Source: Takakia lepidozioides (lineage: Eukaryota; Streptophyta; Takakiopsida; Takakiales; Takakiaceae). From it: DNA of 64,000 bases. This document shows, one piece after another, positions 1-11,340 of this stretch; positions within the stretch are counted from its first letter, which is position 1, and every line of letters starts with the position of its first letter. The notes under the pieces were generated by a model. The model saw only the letters and a program-made list of their open reading frames with translations, made no database searches and was not told the DNA's origin. The DNA is taken from assembly GCA_030704615.1 (NCBI GenBank), contig CM060732.1, positions 44,373,053 through 44,437,052 of the forward strand. The letters run 5' to 3'. Made by a program: the position numbers and the translations under genes.

Positions 1-624
1 GTTACAGAAGGCGACGGAACAATGACCATGTTAACCTGCCAGTCTGTCAACCTGTCAGTTTGTCTGTTTTGTATAGTCTGTTTCGTCGTCAGCCTGTTGC
101 AGTCGGGTGGACCTGCTTAGTGGATTACGTGTTGGTCTGCTCAAATCGGTCTGCTGATTCTAGTCTGCTTGACTCTGTCTGCTATTCACTCGGTCTGTTG
201 TGCACTAGGTAGACCTAGTAAATGCAACGGCGGTGGTGGCGGCGTCAATCATGGCGCGCCACGTCGGCACGTGGGTGTACTTCATTTCCGCTCCCGGGTT
301 AGCTTGAACTTCAACTTCGCCTTCCCGCCGGTGTTGTGGTCTGCTCCTATGTCAACGTCTGTCTTCCTTGCGCAGACTTCTTTCCGCGCACAAATTTGGA
401 GAGTCATCTTAGACCCCAACAGTCGCCAAGACCGTTGCTCCCGTAGCCCGTTGCGTTCCTCGTCTTCTTCTGTGTACTTGTCGTTTTGGTTCTCGCTTCT
501 CTGTCTGTCCTCGTATATGTAGTGCTTGGTCTCGCTGGTTCTCGCACTTTCTGTTTTCCTCCATTCTTTGCACTTCTCCCTTTTTATTGGGCCATCTGCC
601 TTTCTCTGTTGTGTTGTATAGGCG

Positions 625-1750
625 ATGGAGGAAGCCTGCGCGAAGGGCGAACCCGACTGGATCAACTTTGTGCACGTCACGCGTTTGAAGAAGCTGAGAA
701 GATATTGGTACTCCCCACAGGAGTACGATCGCAAAATTGTGGAAGCATGTATTGATCTCCATGTAGCAAAAGGAGGAGAACCCAGAATGGAAGAAGAATA
801 GGCTCAGGTGTCTTTTCTGTGAAGAAGCGATAAAGAACAAAATCTAGTTGAACCGCCATTGTGTGGACATAGGTTGCAAAGGCACCATTCCACCGAATTT
901 CAAGCCGTGGCCCATACAGGTATCGCACAAAGCTAAAGATGAGGCTGTTTTCAATAGCCGCGGCGCAAACCCAATTCCGTGAAGTACAGAGGAATTGCGC
1001 CAACGGTACTGGCGGGCTACTGGAAGGATGCAACTAGGCAGTCTGGAGGAAGTGTCTGTGCCTCCCCGCAAGCGAAAACTCAGTGATGGGGCAAAAAAAA
1101 AAGCGGGAGCAAAAACGGCAAGGTCTGCTCGCGATGCAAACCTGTCAGTCCTGCAGGGGGGTCCGTCCGAAGCGCATCAGGCAGGCTCTGTTCGGGAGGC
1201 AAGCATTGCGGGCCTACATGGGAGTCCACCCGATGTGCGCCAAACCAGAAGGTCCCGGCAAACTATACCCATCAGTTCCTCCAGTGAGTCTGAGTCTGCC
1301 GATGTTCTGCCCCGCCGGTCTGCCGATCGTACCAACAACATCATCCAAAATAATGACTTCGAAGGGCAAGGTCCACTATCCAGTGCAGTGGATATTGCCT
1401 TATCTGAGAGGACAAACTTGGACATGCTCATAGACAGCCTCGACGACAACACCTCTCTTGCCCACACCGCCCAGGAGACCCAGCAGCCTGGTCTGCGGTT
1501 TGGGCAGACCGAAGATATGGGACCTGAAAAGACCACCCACAAGTCTGCTGGTCCAGCCTGCCTGGGAACGTTGCACCTACTTCAGTTTGGCGTTCTCCCA
1601 CCAGTCTGCCCACCCCAAGACGATCCACAGTTCTTCCCCTTTTTCTTCAGATATATGCAGACAGGACGGATAACATCAAGTATTCCAGAAACCGAAGAAA
1701 AATGGTTGAATGCCATGCGTGATGGCGATGAGGGCAACATACTTGACGAG
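625..1750 (+). pseudogene. MULE gene 2, copy A: C2HC zinc-finger N-terminal exons (broken)
   Basis: The ATG at 625 opens a reading frame beginning MEEACAKG, which aligns with the copy B protein on the minus strand from 58997 (MEEACPKG). Conserved features in both are an RRYWY tryptophan/tyrosine patch, a finger of the form C-x2-C-x12-H-x5-C, an NFKPWP motif just after it, an RKRKLSDGAKKK-type basic stretch, and a later block with DDPQFFPFFF and EEKW. Copy A is dead: a frameshift near 775-800, a TAG inside the finger near 847, and another stop near 980. From 995 the frame stays open to a likely donor at 1751 (GAG|GTAATG), the same position where copy B has CAG|GTACTT. The function is unknown; a DNA-binding or protein-binding role is inferred from the finger only. 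Confidence 0.7.
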
Positions 1751-1819
1751 GTAATGCTATCAAACCATTCTTGCAATTTTCTGCATTTTTTTGGGGACTA
1801 CAGTCAATTAGTCTGCTGA

Positions 1820-2340
1820 ACTTCAGCAGACTATGCACGTCCATAGTTCGGTCTCTTAGTTATTCTGCCCCAGTCTCTGGTATCTGCTAAAGGCAGTGGT
1901 CTGCTCATTGTCATGGTCTACTGAGTCTTGTGGTCTGCTGAGAGATCTTAGAGCTCCGAATGCCCAATGGATCATGTGTGTTTTGCTGCATAGCAGCCAG
2001 CTCCCGTATGAACCGACTTGTGGTAAAGCCGACAGACCTATTTCTTGTGTTGTCGCGTAGTCTGCTCATCTGTGGAAGACTTCAGCAGACTATATACGTC
2101 CATAATTAGGTCTTCTGAAATGTTTTTGTCTGCTGAAGTCCAGATGGTCTGCTAAGATATGAGTGTCTGCTAAATATCATGGTCTGCTGAGTATTGTGGT
2201 CTGCTGAATGTGGATTGTGGGCTACTGATGGTCTGTTGATTGTCTACTGAGTATCATTAAATTCAGTCAGTCCAATGAATCCGGTCTGTCCGCTGAAGCT
2301 CATTCGTCTTTTGTTGCACAGCACACTGCTCAGTCTATTC
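1820..2340 (+). repeat. GGTCTGCT motif array in MULE copy A
   Basis: No gene is seen here. The stretch carries many near-copies of GGTCTGCTGA (for example around 1890, 1930, 2060, 2147, 2179 and 2199), irregularly spaced and mostly in one orientation, which is the sense of the zinc-finger gene. The same octamer fills the non-coding parts of the other MULE copy. It lies just after the inferred donor at 1751, so it is probably intron sequence, cut off by the gypsy element at about 2345. Confidence 0.7.
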
Positions 2341-2356
2341 GCAAAGCCATATCAAC

Positions 2357-2861
2357 TTGGCGGACGCCACGTCTCGGGCAACCACGGAGCTGTCTGAAGA
2401 AACCAGCAGCCGCTTGGTGGAGGCAGTGGTTGCCAAGACTTGCAAGGTAGGCAACTACTCTTGTGAGTTGTATCAGGAAACTGGCCCCCTACGAAAAGGT
2501 AGTCAGTTATTGTTCGTGAGTGGGAAAATTTCCGGAACTAACGTGTCGTTGTTGGTGGACACAGGAGCATCGCACTCCTTCATGGCACCGGCAACGGCAC
2601 GAAAGCTGGGGCTCCCGACAAGTGATGTAGGGGCCTCTATTGAGGTGCGTTCTGTCAAAGGAGAACCACAATTGGCGATGAGGTTGGCGTTCGATGTTCC
2701 TCTTCACTGGGGAGTTGGGAGGGACGTGAGAACTTCACCATTTGCGAGATCGATGGAGTGGATCTCATTTTGGGATGACCTTTTTGAGCAAATCCGGAGC
2801 GGTCATAGATGGCCGCAAGAGAATAGTTACGCTACCGTGTGGGAATGGTGGCGAAATTTAA
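2357..2861 (+). pseudogene. gypsy protease region (broken)
   Basis: The frame from 2357 contains LVDTGASHSF, the retropepsin active-site motif (D-T/S-G), about 65-75 residues in. A frameshift near 2776 separates it from the frame that continues into the reverse transcriptase, and that frame has an in-frame TAA at 2859-2861. The gag part that would normally precede this domain is absent, so the start at 2357 is only the first open position after the truncation and not a real protein start. Confidence 0.75.
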
Positions 2862-3740
2862 CGAGTGTCTGTAACGCCCAACCCAGTGGGAGGGCGAATA
2901 AACCTGCTGACAGCAAAGGAGTGGGCCGTGGAAGAGTCACACGAGCCCCAGTTTTTGCTTTATGTAAGACAAGTGAAGGGAGAAGGCAATAGGGAGCCGA
3001 GCCCAGATTGGATCAAAGGGATTATGGAGAAATATCAGGATGTGATGCCGGAGGATTTACCAAGCGGCTTGCCACCGCGAAGAGGAGTTGACCACAAGAA
3101 TGAGGTGATACCGGGATCGGAGCCGCCTGCCAAGGCGCCCTACCGGTTGAGCCATAGAGAGTTGGTCGAGCTGAAGACTCAGCTCAAGGATCTAATGTCA
3201 AAGGGGTACATCCGGCCAAGTAAGTCACCTTATAGAGCCCCGGTGCTATTCGCAGACAAGAAGGATGGGACGCTGCGGATGTGTGTCGAATACAAGGCTC
3301 CGAATAAGGTGACCATAAAAAACCGGTACCCTTTGCCAAGGATCGACGACCTTTTTGATCGGTTGGCAGGAGCGAAGTATTTCAGCCGGATCGATTTGAG
3401 CTCCGGCTATCATCAAATTCGAGTGGCGGAAGGAGATGAGGAGAAGACCGCGTGCAGGACAAGGTATGGTTCATATGAGTTCTTGGTGATGTCTTTTGGG
3501 CTCACCAACACACCCACGACCTTTAGCACGCTGATGAACAGTCTTTTCCAGGAGTGGTTGGATGACTTTGTGATCGTGTACATCGACGACATCTTGGTGT
3601 ACTCGAAAACAAAGGAAGAGCACCTGGAGCACCTCAAAAGGGTGTTCCAGAAATTGCGGGAAGAGAAGTTGTATGCCAAAGCTTCAAAGTGCGAATTCGG
3701 GGTCACAAAAGTGGAGTTCCTGGGGCATGTGATTACATAG
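2862..3740 (+). pseudogene. gypsy reverse transcriptase
   Basis: A 291-residue open stretch has the usual order of RT blocks: an entry segment with YRLSHREL, the [11 protein letters not shown] block, the [10 protein letters not shown] block, and the catalytic [10 protein letters not shown] at about 3575-3604 containing the two adjacent aspartates. It ends at a TAG (3738-3740) exactly where the protein should run on into the connection domain, since the next frame resumes DGIKMDDRKVRAI. The polymerase itself looks complete; the stop would block pol read-through. Confidence 0.85.
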
Positions 3741-4742
3741 GATGGGATCAAAATGGATGACAGAAAGGTGAGGGCGATCTTGGACTGGGAGCCTCCGACT
3801 TCGGTTCCGGGAGTGCGATCCTTCCTAGGACTCGCCTCCTATTACCGGAAGTACGTGAGAAATTTTGCCAAGATCACGGGGCCGCTGTCAGACCTTCTGT
3901 GTAAATCCAAAGTCTGGGTATGGAACACCTTTTGTGGCCAAGCTTTTGCTGAGTTGAAGCAGCGGATGGCGGAAGCTCCAGTCCTCAAAATCTCGGAGTT
4001 CGACCGTCCATTTGAGATTCATACGGATGCGTCGGACTTCGCAATTGGGGGTGTGCTCATGCAGGATGGACTTCCAGTGGCTTACGAAAGTAAGAAATTG
4101 AATGAAGTGGAGCGACAGTGGCCAACGTACGAGAAAGAGATGAAGGCGGTGGTGCATTGCCTCGAGCTTTGGCGCCACTATATTGGTTCCAACCCGGTGA
4201 AGGTGTTCACGGACAATGTCACGGTGAAGTATTTTGCCACGCAGCCTAAGTTGTCCCCAAAACAACTTAGGTGGCAAGACACTTTGGCAGTGTTCGATGT
4301 GGATATCCAGTATAAACCGAGACGGGACAATGTGGTGGCCGATGCTTTAAGTAGAAAGCAGCAGCTCATGTTGGTGTACAGGGGCAAGACGGCGCTCCAA
4401 AGGAAGATCCGGAAGGCTTACCGGAAGGATGTGATGGCGAAGTCCGTGATGCGAGACTTGAGGATGGGGGTTAAATCGCAGTTCCACTTACAAAATGGAT
4501 TGCTCCGGTACAAGCAAAAGCGTCTCTACGTACCGAAGGGAGGGATCAGAGATAGTCTCTTGAGAGAATGCCATGATGGCCCGCTTGTGGGCCATGGCGG
4601 AGCCAAGCACACCGCGGCACTCCTGAAGAAAGAGTATTTCTGGCCCAAACTAAGGAGTATGTCAAGACATGCACCACATGCCAACAAAACCGAAGCGAGT
4701 ACAAAAAGCAAGTGGGGCTGTTACAACCCTTCCCGATTCTAG
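3741..4742 (+). pseudogene. gypsy RNase H and integrase zinc finger
   Basis: The frame after the TAG gives the RT connection (FLGLASYYRKYVRNFAK) and then RNase H, with catalytic acids in FEIHTDAS, YEKEM, FTDN and ADALSRK. The following H-x-H part of the integrase zinc finger (GPLVGHGGAKH) is present. A frameshift near 4660 moves the paired cysteines (KTCTTCQQN) into another frame, which then reaches the first integrase aspartate (SMDFMT). Confidence 0.8.
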
Positions 4743-4754
4743 AGGGGGCTTGGG

Positions 4755-5225
4755 AAAGTGTCTCGATGGATTTCATGACTATCAAAAGGATTTGATGCAA
4801 TCATGAGTGGTGGATAGGTTCAGTAAAATATGTCATTTCATCCCAACCAAGGAGACGGCAACGGCGCAGGAGACGAGGCGACTTTACTTCGTCCACGTCT
4901 TCAAGCATCATGGACTCCCAAAAGATATTGTCTTGGACCGCGATCCAAAGTTTACAAGTAAGTTTTGGAGGGCATTTTGGAAGAAAATGGGGACAAGGCT
5001 CAAGATGAGCACCGCCTTCCGACCTACGACGGACGGCCAAACGGAAGGGTGAATTCCGTGGTGAAGCAGATCTTACAGAATTACGTCTCGGCAGACCAAT
5101 CGGACTGGGTGGAGCACTTGGATGCGGCAGAGTTCTGTTATAATAACTCAAAACACTCCGCAACGGGAGTTTCCCCTTTCGTATTGGTCTATAGAAAAGC
5201 ACCTTTGGTGCCGACAAGTTAGGCC
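4755..5225 (+). pseudogene. gypsy integrase catalytic core (broken)
   Basis: The first aspartate lies in SMDFMT near 4770. The next part reads VDRFSKICHFIPTKE and then VLDRDPKFTS, which supplies the second aspartate. The glutamate of the DDE triad lies in TTDGQTE near 5045, after which a frameshift moves the rest (NSVVKQILQNYV, HLDAAEFCYNN, GVSPFVLVY) to another frame. A stop at about 5221 separates the core from the C-terminal part. All three catalytic acids are recognisable but not in one frame. Confidence 0.75.
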
Positions 5226-5258
5226 GCCCAAGACGTTGAGGAACCGACAGCAGCAGCG

Positions 5259-5792
5259 GTGCTGGAAGAACGCGAGCAATTATTGAAGCTCGCAAAGTAC
5301 AATATTGCCAAAGCTAGGAAACGGTATGAACGGCAGGCGAATCGGAAGCGGAGGGAAGTTAAGTTTGAGGCAGGCACGGAGGTTTGGTTGAACATCAAGA
5401 ATTTCCGACTACCTCCGGAAGTGAGTCTGAAGTTCGTACCTCCGTATGCGGGATCCTTTCGCATCCGGAAGGTTATGAATGAGGATGTGTATGAATTGGA
5501 GCTGCCGGCAAACAGCAAGGTGCATCCGGTATTCCACGTCTCTCTTTTAAAGCCTTACTTCAAAGATGAAGCGCGTCCGAATCGGCATCAAGTGTTGCGT
5601 CAGCCACCTGTGCTGTTGGATCATGAAATTGAACCTAAGTACAAGGTGGAGGCAGTACTTAAGTCGAGGAGGTTCAAGAATCGAGAAACGGAGTATCTCG
5701 TGAAATGGAAGGGCTATCATCATGTGGAGGCATCTTGGGTGCGTGCCTCAGAAATAGGAAACGCATCCGAGGCGGTTGCAGCTTTCGAATGA
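5259..5792 (+). pseudogene. gypsy integrase C-terminus with chromodomain
   Basis: This 177-residue frame starts in a basic helical linker (ANRKRREVKF), continues with the GPY-like segment (PPYAGSFRIRKV; VHPVFHVSLLKPY) and ends in a chromodomain at about residues 118-175 with EYLVKWKGYHHVEASW. In chromoviruses this domain helps target integration to marked chromatin. The aromatic positions typical of a methyl-lysine cage are partly visible (Y, W, W). It stops at 5792, just before the polypurine tract. Confidence 0.85.
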
Positions 5793-5845
5793 CGACCTCA
5801 AAAGCGGAAGAAGCGTTGATGGGGACGTCAACCTTGGAGCGTGGG

Positions 5846-6723
5846 GGAGGAAATGCATGCTTAGCCCGGCTTAGCTAGCTCAGGAATCCGATTGCAAAAA
5901 CTTGTATTGTACAAATTTTGTTATAAATGAAATGGTTTCCAAATGTTGTGCGTCCTATTTTGTTTGGAATGGTGATGCATGGTACGGTTGGCTAGTGTGT
6001 AGAATGCATGCTAGCTTACAAAAGTGGGAGAGGTAAATTGGATTAATCGTGTGTTTGCGTAGTGCCGAAATTGGGTGACTCCCATCCAAGGGGCAAGGAA
6101 ACTTGCGCCTTCTTTTGGAGTTCACGTGCTAATGCGCACCTGGCGCGTGCGCGTACTTTAACTGCGCTACCGAGGGGGTTGCCTTGTAGTGCCTTTAACA
6201 CGGAAGCTACGTGCTTCCGTTCACGTACTATAATCGTGTAGCCTCGGGACGAAGTCGTAGTGCGGCTTCGGCGTGTTCCCGTACCTCATGCCAACATTCC
6301 AAGGCGGACCCAATTGTAGTGATTAGGGCGCACGGTTGGTTCAAGGTTATCTTCCTAGTCAAAAAAGGTTCAAGGTGAACCCTTGCTCAAGGTGATGTCA
6401 AAAGCGGCATCATGAGCGGTCGCAAGCTAAGTTGTTGCAGTAAGGCGATTCGATCTTCGAGGAGGATCGTTCCTTGGCCTTGAAGTGGGCCAAGAAGAGT
6501 GCACTGGGAGGAGCTTGAGAGGCTCCACCCTTGGCCGAGACTTGGAGGAAGTTGGCCGAACTAGCTAGTGGAGAGTAGAGTCAAGTGGGAGTTTGGTTCT
6601 TTGCCATGGGACGCCATGGTACGGAAACAAACTCCTTGATGTGGGACGCCACAACTTGGATGTTCGTTTCTACAAAATGGATAAGTCGATGAGGACATCG
6701 ACTCCCTGTTGGTAGGGGTGTGT
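5846..6723 (+). repeat. LTR-like 3' non-coding region of the gypsy element
   Basis: No gene is seen. After the purine tract the sequence starts TGCATGCTTAGC and continues for more than a kilobase without coding potential, as expected for a 3' LTR. The matching 5' LTR is missing, so both LTR ends are uncertain. Confidence 0.45.
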
Positions 6724-7291
6724 GTCGCGGCCCTTTGCCTTGAGGGCAGGGGGTCGGGACACGAGAGGGGCTGCCCCTGTGGTGAGGGCAGTGGCAACAA
6801 TAGATGCGGGGGCTGAAGCACCCTTGATTGCCCAAGGCACTCAAGGAGGCGGAGGCGCTCACTAGGTGGAGCCCCACACACCGGGTTGCGGTTGGGGTGG
6901 CTCCACAAGGGGGTGGTAGTAGCTTAGTGAGACTTAGTGGGGGTGACATAGGACGCACCATGGGGCGGAGACCTTGTGGTGGGAGTCGTGGGGAGTCTTG
7001 GGACTCATCACGGTCCAATGGGGCCGTGGTGGGTGGGCCAAGACTCACCGCGACTCACCACCGGGAATTGAGGGTCTTCGTGGTGGTTCGCCATAAAATG
7101 GCATGGTTGTTTGTAAAACCCCCGCGGACAGTCACAGAAGTATATTGGGGGGTAGTAACCCCGAGAACGGTGCAAGCCCATTGGTGACCAAAAACTAGTG
7201 AGTAAGCGATCGAGCCGGAAAGCGACCAAGGAGTGGGGAGCTATTACAGACTGCCATCTACCAAAGGGAATTTCCACTAGGCCCAAATTGG
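6724..7291 (+). repeat. Repeat R1, copy 1 (probable LTR segment)
   Basis: This segment is repeated in reverse orientation at 15572-16111. Both share the GTCGCGGCCC start, the CGGACAGTCACAGAAGTATA stretch and the AGCGACCAAGGAGTGGGGAG stretch. Copy 1 resumes for 24 bases at 12514-12537 after an inserted CACTA-like element. Copy 2 lacks roughly 45 bases around the counterpart of 6895-6945. It is probably part of the gypsy 3' LTR. Open frames inside it are low-complexity shadows. Confidence 0.7.
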
Positions 7292-7439
7292 CACTACAAT
7301 ACAAGTTGGGTTTTTCGACTCTGTATTTGACTCATTCTTTAGTCGTTTGCGACATTTTTACTGCTAGCCTCCATAGTCGAACATATGTGACAAAGGTCAA
7401 GTCATTTCAGTAAAGCAGTCGAATCCAGATGCCAGGTTC

Positions 7440-7625
7440 TGACAGTGAAATGTGACAGTCAAACCTAGGGGGTGACGTGTAGTAAAGTGATTGTACCACA
7501 GTATGACGTGGATGAGACGTGGCTATGACGTGTAGTAAAGTGGTTTAACTGCATTATGACATGGATGCATGACGTGTACTAAAATAGTTCTACTGCAGTA
7601 TGACGTGGATGCATGACGTGTATCT
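7440..7625 (+). repeat. Imperfect tandem repeat rich in TGACGTG
   Basis: About three to four diverged units of roughly 45-50 bases share the form ATGACGTGTAGTAAAGTG followed by a stretch ending in ATGACGTGGATG. They lie close to the left end of the CACTA-like element and may be part of its subterminal region. The AT-rich sequence from about 7626 to 8070 that follows holds nothing recognisable. Confidence 0.55.
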
Positions 7626-8076
7626 AGTATATATATACATAAATATAATATATATATATGAATTGGGGAGGCTTTTTGTTTAGTGTTTGGTTTTATTATT
7701 TTTGTTTATTACTGTTATTTTGTTTTTATTTATTTATTTTCATTTAATTTTCATTTTATATCTATATAAATATGAATTAGTGGGTTTTGTATTTAAATTT
7801 ATTGATTCGCTGCACTGCATTGAAAATATATTACAAATACAGCAAAACATAGAATACAAATACATGGCAGGAACCAAAAGCATTGGGATGGCTCAAAACT
7901 GGTTTATATCAACAGTGTTTTTAAAACAAGTTTTGGCCACATTCTACAGATGACCAACATGAGGGCCATGTTGCCATATCCATAGATCACTGCCCAAGTG
8001 AAGTCATTGAGGAAGGAAAATCTGATGTGCAGCTAGGTAAAGCACTATCGTGGACATGTCAAGAGAACAAAAGAAA

Positions 8077-9131
8077 TCATTTCGAGAATGAATTCAGGAA
8101 CTTGTAGTTCTTGAGAATGGTGGTGCCAGCTACCATGTCACCCAAAGTGACATCCACTTGATCCAGGGTTGCCTTCACATACATATCCACCAAGGCAGTG
8201 TTTAGAGTGACATCTAGTGATACAATTCCAGCTTTGACGATGTCACCATGGACCTTTGTGCCCTTTTTAGGGCTGCCAGGGTCACATTTGCCATAGATGT
8301 ACACCAAGGGAATGTTCAGAATGACATCTGGTACAATTCCAGCTTTGATAATGTCACCATGAACCTCTTTGCCCCTTCCCAGGGCTGCTAGGCTCGCATA
8401 CGCACATTACAAACACAAATGAATATGACCTGGTCTGGCTTCATCCCTTCCCACATCATTTGCTCTTATTTTTCCAAAGCCTTAATCCCATACCCATGCT
8501 GCACATACCTTGCAATCATGGCACTCCAAAACACCACATCTCGTTCAGCCATATTGTCGAACTCTCCCTTCGCATCAGGCTTGCAGCACCCACATTTGGC
8601 ATACATGTCCACCATGGCAGTGTTCAGAATGACATCTGGTACAATCCAGCTTTGACGATGTCACCATGGACCTCTTTCCCCTTTTCCAGAGTTCCCAGGC
8701 TTGCACACGCATTGCAAACACAAACAAACGTGATGTGGTTGGGCTTCACCCTTCGCGCAGCAGTTGCTCATAGGTCTCCAAAGCATTCCTGCCACACCTA
8801 TCCTTGGTAAATCCTGCCAACATTATATTCCAAGATCGTTGAGGCACTCTGTGGAAAACTTGGTGAGCATCCATGACGCTCCCACACTTAACATACATGT
8901 TGGCAAGGGTGTTGAGTAGAAAAACATTTGGCACGAAGCCACTTTGGATAATGTGAGTGTGCACTTGTTTCCAGCTTCCAGACCTTTCATCTTGATGCAC
9001 TTAAGCAAGAGACAGACATACGTATCTGAATCTGCTGAAATGCCTCGTTGGTTTAAAGTCTGTAGAGCTTCTGTCAGTCTGCCTGCCTCACAAAGCCTCT
9101 TCACATGCTTAGCATCCTTGCCTTGCTGCTA
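8077..9131 (-). pseudogene. PPR (PLS-type) protein fragments
   Basis: On the minus strand, pieces of a plant organellar pentatricopeptide protein can be read from about 9130 down: an N-terminal LCEAGRLTEALQTL block, then a repeat with NTLANMYVKCGSVMDA, QVFHRVPQRSWNIMLAGF and ALETYEQLLREG, then broken repeats that contain KEVHGDIVKAG three times. Frameshifts and stops divide every repeat, and parts of the repeat unit are duplicated. There is no start, targeting peptide, or E/DYW tail. In a normal PPR protein each 31-36-residue helix pair reads one RNA base; here nothing can be functional. The fragments sit inside the CACTA-like element. Confidence 0.7.
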
Positions 9132-9589
9132 GCACCTGACAATGACAGCCTAGATTTGTTCTAGGAAACACCCAACTCAACTTATCACATTAGTTCACTA
9201 TGGTCAATTGCATCTACTAGTCTCTGTAATCCAGCAGGCATTCACCTTTTTGCCTCGATTGTCCCACCATTGACTGGGGTCAGAAAAGTATTCATTCCAC
9301 AGCTTCTCCTCGTCTCAGCTGTTACCTGATACTTCCTTGTTGTCACATTGGCAGTAAGTCGCTCCAAACTATCAAAGGCTCACTCAACCAGCTAACTTGC
9401 AGAATTCAACATGAAAATTTAGGGCCGATTTTGATAAGAGGGAAAAACAGGGTGAAATGTGTTGAAGAAGGCGCCTTCATTAGCAGTGCTTGAGTATATC
9501 ATTGTGCCGCTGCTGCTGCGACTTCCAGTTGACCATTTATCCATGCAGGTTTCTTGTAGCTATTGATCCATCTGGTACATTTCCAGCTT

Positions 9590-9870
9590 TGGTGATGCAA
9601 CCATGCACCTCTTTGCCCTTTTCTAGGGCTGCCAGGCTTGCACATGCACTGCACGCACACAAACATGATGTGGTCGAGCTTCACCCCTTCCCCCATCATT
9701 TGCTTTCAGGTCTCCAAAGCCCCATCCGGCGCCCCTGCTCTGCACACCCTGTAAGCATTGCGTTCTACGACACCACATCTCATTCAGCCATAGCGTTGAA
9801 CACTGCCTTGGCATCCTCGATGCACCCACATTTGGCCACCAGGGCAGGGGCAGTGTTCAGAATGACATCT
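9590..9870 (-). pseudogene. Second block of PPR fragment
   Basis: Read on the minus strand this block has the same layout as the preceding PPR pieces (a KCG-type repeat start, then an ASLAALEKGKEVHG-type segment), broken by frameshifts. Near-identical text, on the opposite strand, occurs at about 29570-29670 inside a gypsy integrase. It is a duplicated fragment of the same gene or gene family. Confidence 0.6.
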
Positions 9871-9879
9871 GGTAATCTG

Positions 9880-10035
9880 ACCGACGATCAACCCAAAAGG
9901 ACGTCTTATGTGTGCTGTTTGTGTTTGTAGTCAGGTAATGTCAGGTTTGTCCATGAGAACCACCACGGAGCAGCTGAGCGAACAGAGATTGAAACACGGC
10001 CTGCTAAGACCAAGCTGACTCTCCCAAGAACCTTG
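9880..10035 (+). repeat. Single copy of the module seen in the 84-bp array
   Basis: A stretch with GAGAACCACCACGGAGCAGC and GAACAGAGATTGAAACACGG matches the units at 11341-11720 and, inverted, 29330-29420. In all three places it is preceded on the same side by a block containing TAGTC(A/C)GGTAATGTC, so the repeat travels as a larger module and not just as an 84-mer. Confidence 0.65.
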
Positions 10036-11340
10036 TAAACATCAGGAAGAATACCAAATCATGGTACTAACAGGAGCCAAAAGCCCACATTTGCAGGATG
10101 GACAAATTTCTTCACATCCTACATTAAGAAAAAGCCACACCTTGCGATTGCGATTGTTCCACCATCGTGAAGGATCTGTAAGAAATTCATGCCAGCTCTG
10201 CTCCGTGCTGCAAATTCAGGGAACAAAAACAGTCAGAGAAGCAGGTCACATTTTATTTGGAGGCACAGATATTTGAAGTCGAAGGTCAATAATATATGGA
10301 GGAGTTAACTAGATGTGGTTAAAGATTTCCAGAATGATTTCCCAATGATTTCAAGACCACACTGTTCGTTCATAGTTCATACATAACTTTTTAGGGAGAG
10401 ACACCAAAAGAGAAAACTCCATTCCAGGGTTAGCCAAGGTACAATAAGCTTGAAAGCCAAACACTGACTTCATGTGCATGTGACTTTGCTAAGAAACATT
10501 TGGTAACACATGAAAAGTTTTCCAGCCACCAGTTGAACCAAAGAGAATGACCCCATCAGTGTGACTCACCAAAATTGACTACTCTGATATGTGAAATCTA
10601 CACTTTCACAACATATTTTCGCAAGGGGAATCACGCCTCTTTCTTCTTCTGTTTCTCTGTTTTCAAAGAAGCCTGCAACCATCTCAACCCATTCTTCGTT
10701 ATGACGTGAAATAAGATATATTACATGCTCAGCAGGGCCTTTGGAAAACAACTGCCATCACATGGAAAACTACTGCTGCAAAACAATGAAGCATTAACTG
10801 AAAAGTGCTGGGCAAATCAAGGAAGAGAGATCCAGCCATGGATGAGTTACCAGGACTAAGAGCCCATTTCTCCCTACTTGCTCATGGCTGCTAATATAGT
10901 TACAATTCCAAGGACACAATACCTACATCTGCAGACTCAAGATGGGGCATGCATCATTACAGGGGGCACGTGAAGTAAAAAACCCTAACTGGCCATACAT
11001 TTTGGACAGCTTATTTGGTGCGCCACCCGTCACCTTCGCCACTCTCAGAAGAGCAAGCTCTGCCTTTAGCTCCTTCAACTGTGCCCACAACGATAGTCCC
11101 CTGTGCATAGCATCAGGTGTCTGTTTCATTCCAAAAGACATCGTCACTACCAAAAGTTTTAGCCTGACCTTATTGATGAGAGGGCAAAACTGGCTGAAAA
11201 TAGGTCAAAGAAGAAGGTGCCCTCACCACATTGTCCTCGTCCTTGTGTCATGACCCATGGAGGATTTGACTGACCATGAACCCAATCGGACCTCTTGTGT
11301 GTGCTGCTTGTGTCTGTAGTCCGGTAATGTCGGATTGGTC
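10036..11340. other. Non-coding interior of the CACTA-like element
   Basis: No gene can be supported. Short open frames here lack any family resemblance. The part from about 11165 to 11340 is again related to 29430-29560 on the other strand, so it belongs to the mobile PPR-linked module. Confidence 0.4.

Larger units (their letters stand above)
2345..7291 (+). mobile_element. Ty3/gypsy chromodomain retrotransposon, 5'-truncated
   Basis: A pol region runs in canonical order: aspartic protease, reverse transcriptase, RNase H, integrase, chromodomain. No gag and no 5' LTR are present; upstream sequence is MULE motif array up to about 2345. After the last stop (5792) comes a purine run, GTGGGGGAGGA, at about 5845-5855, as expected for a polypurine tract before a 3' LTR. 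The LTR-like stretch continues to 7291, where a CACTA-like element interrupts it. The order with integrase after RNase H and a C-terminal chromodomain defines the chromovirus branch of Ty3/gypsy. Several stops and frameshifts show it is inactive. Confidence 0.85.

Noticed and set aside
7687-7953. 88-residue open frame after the tandem repeat
   Set aside because: Phe/Ile/Leu/Tyr-rich translation of AT-rich DNA with no family signal.
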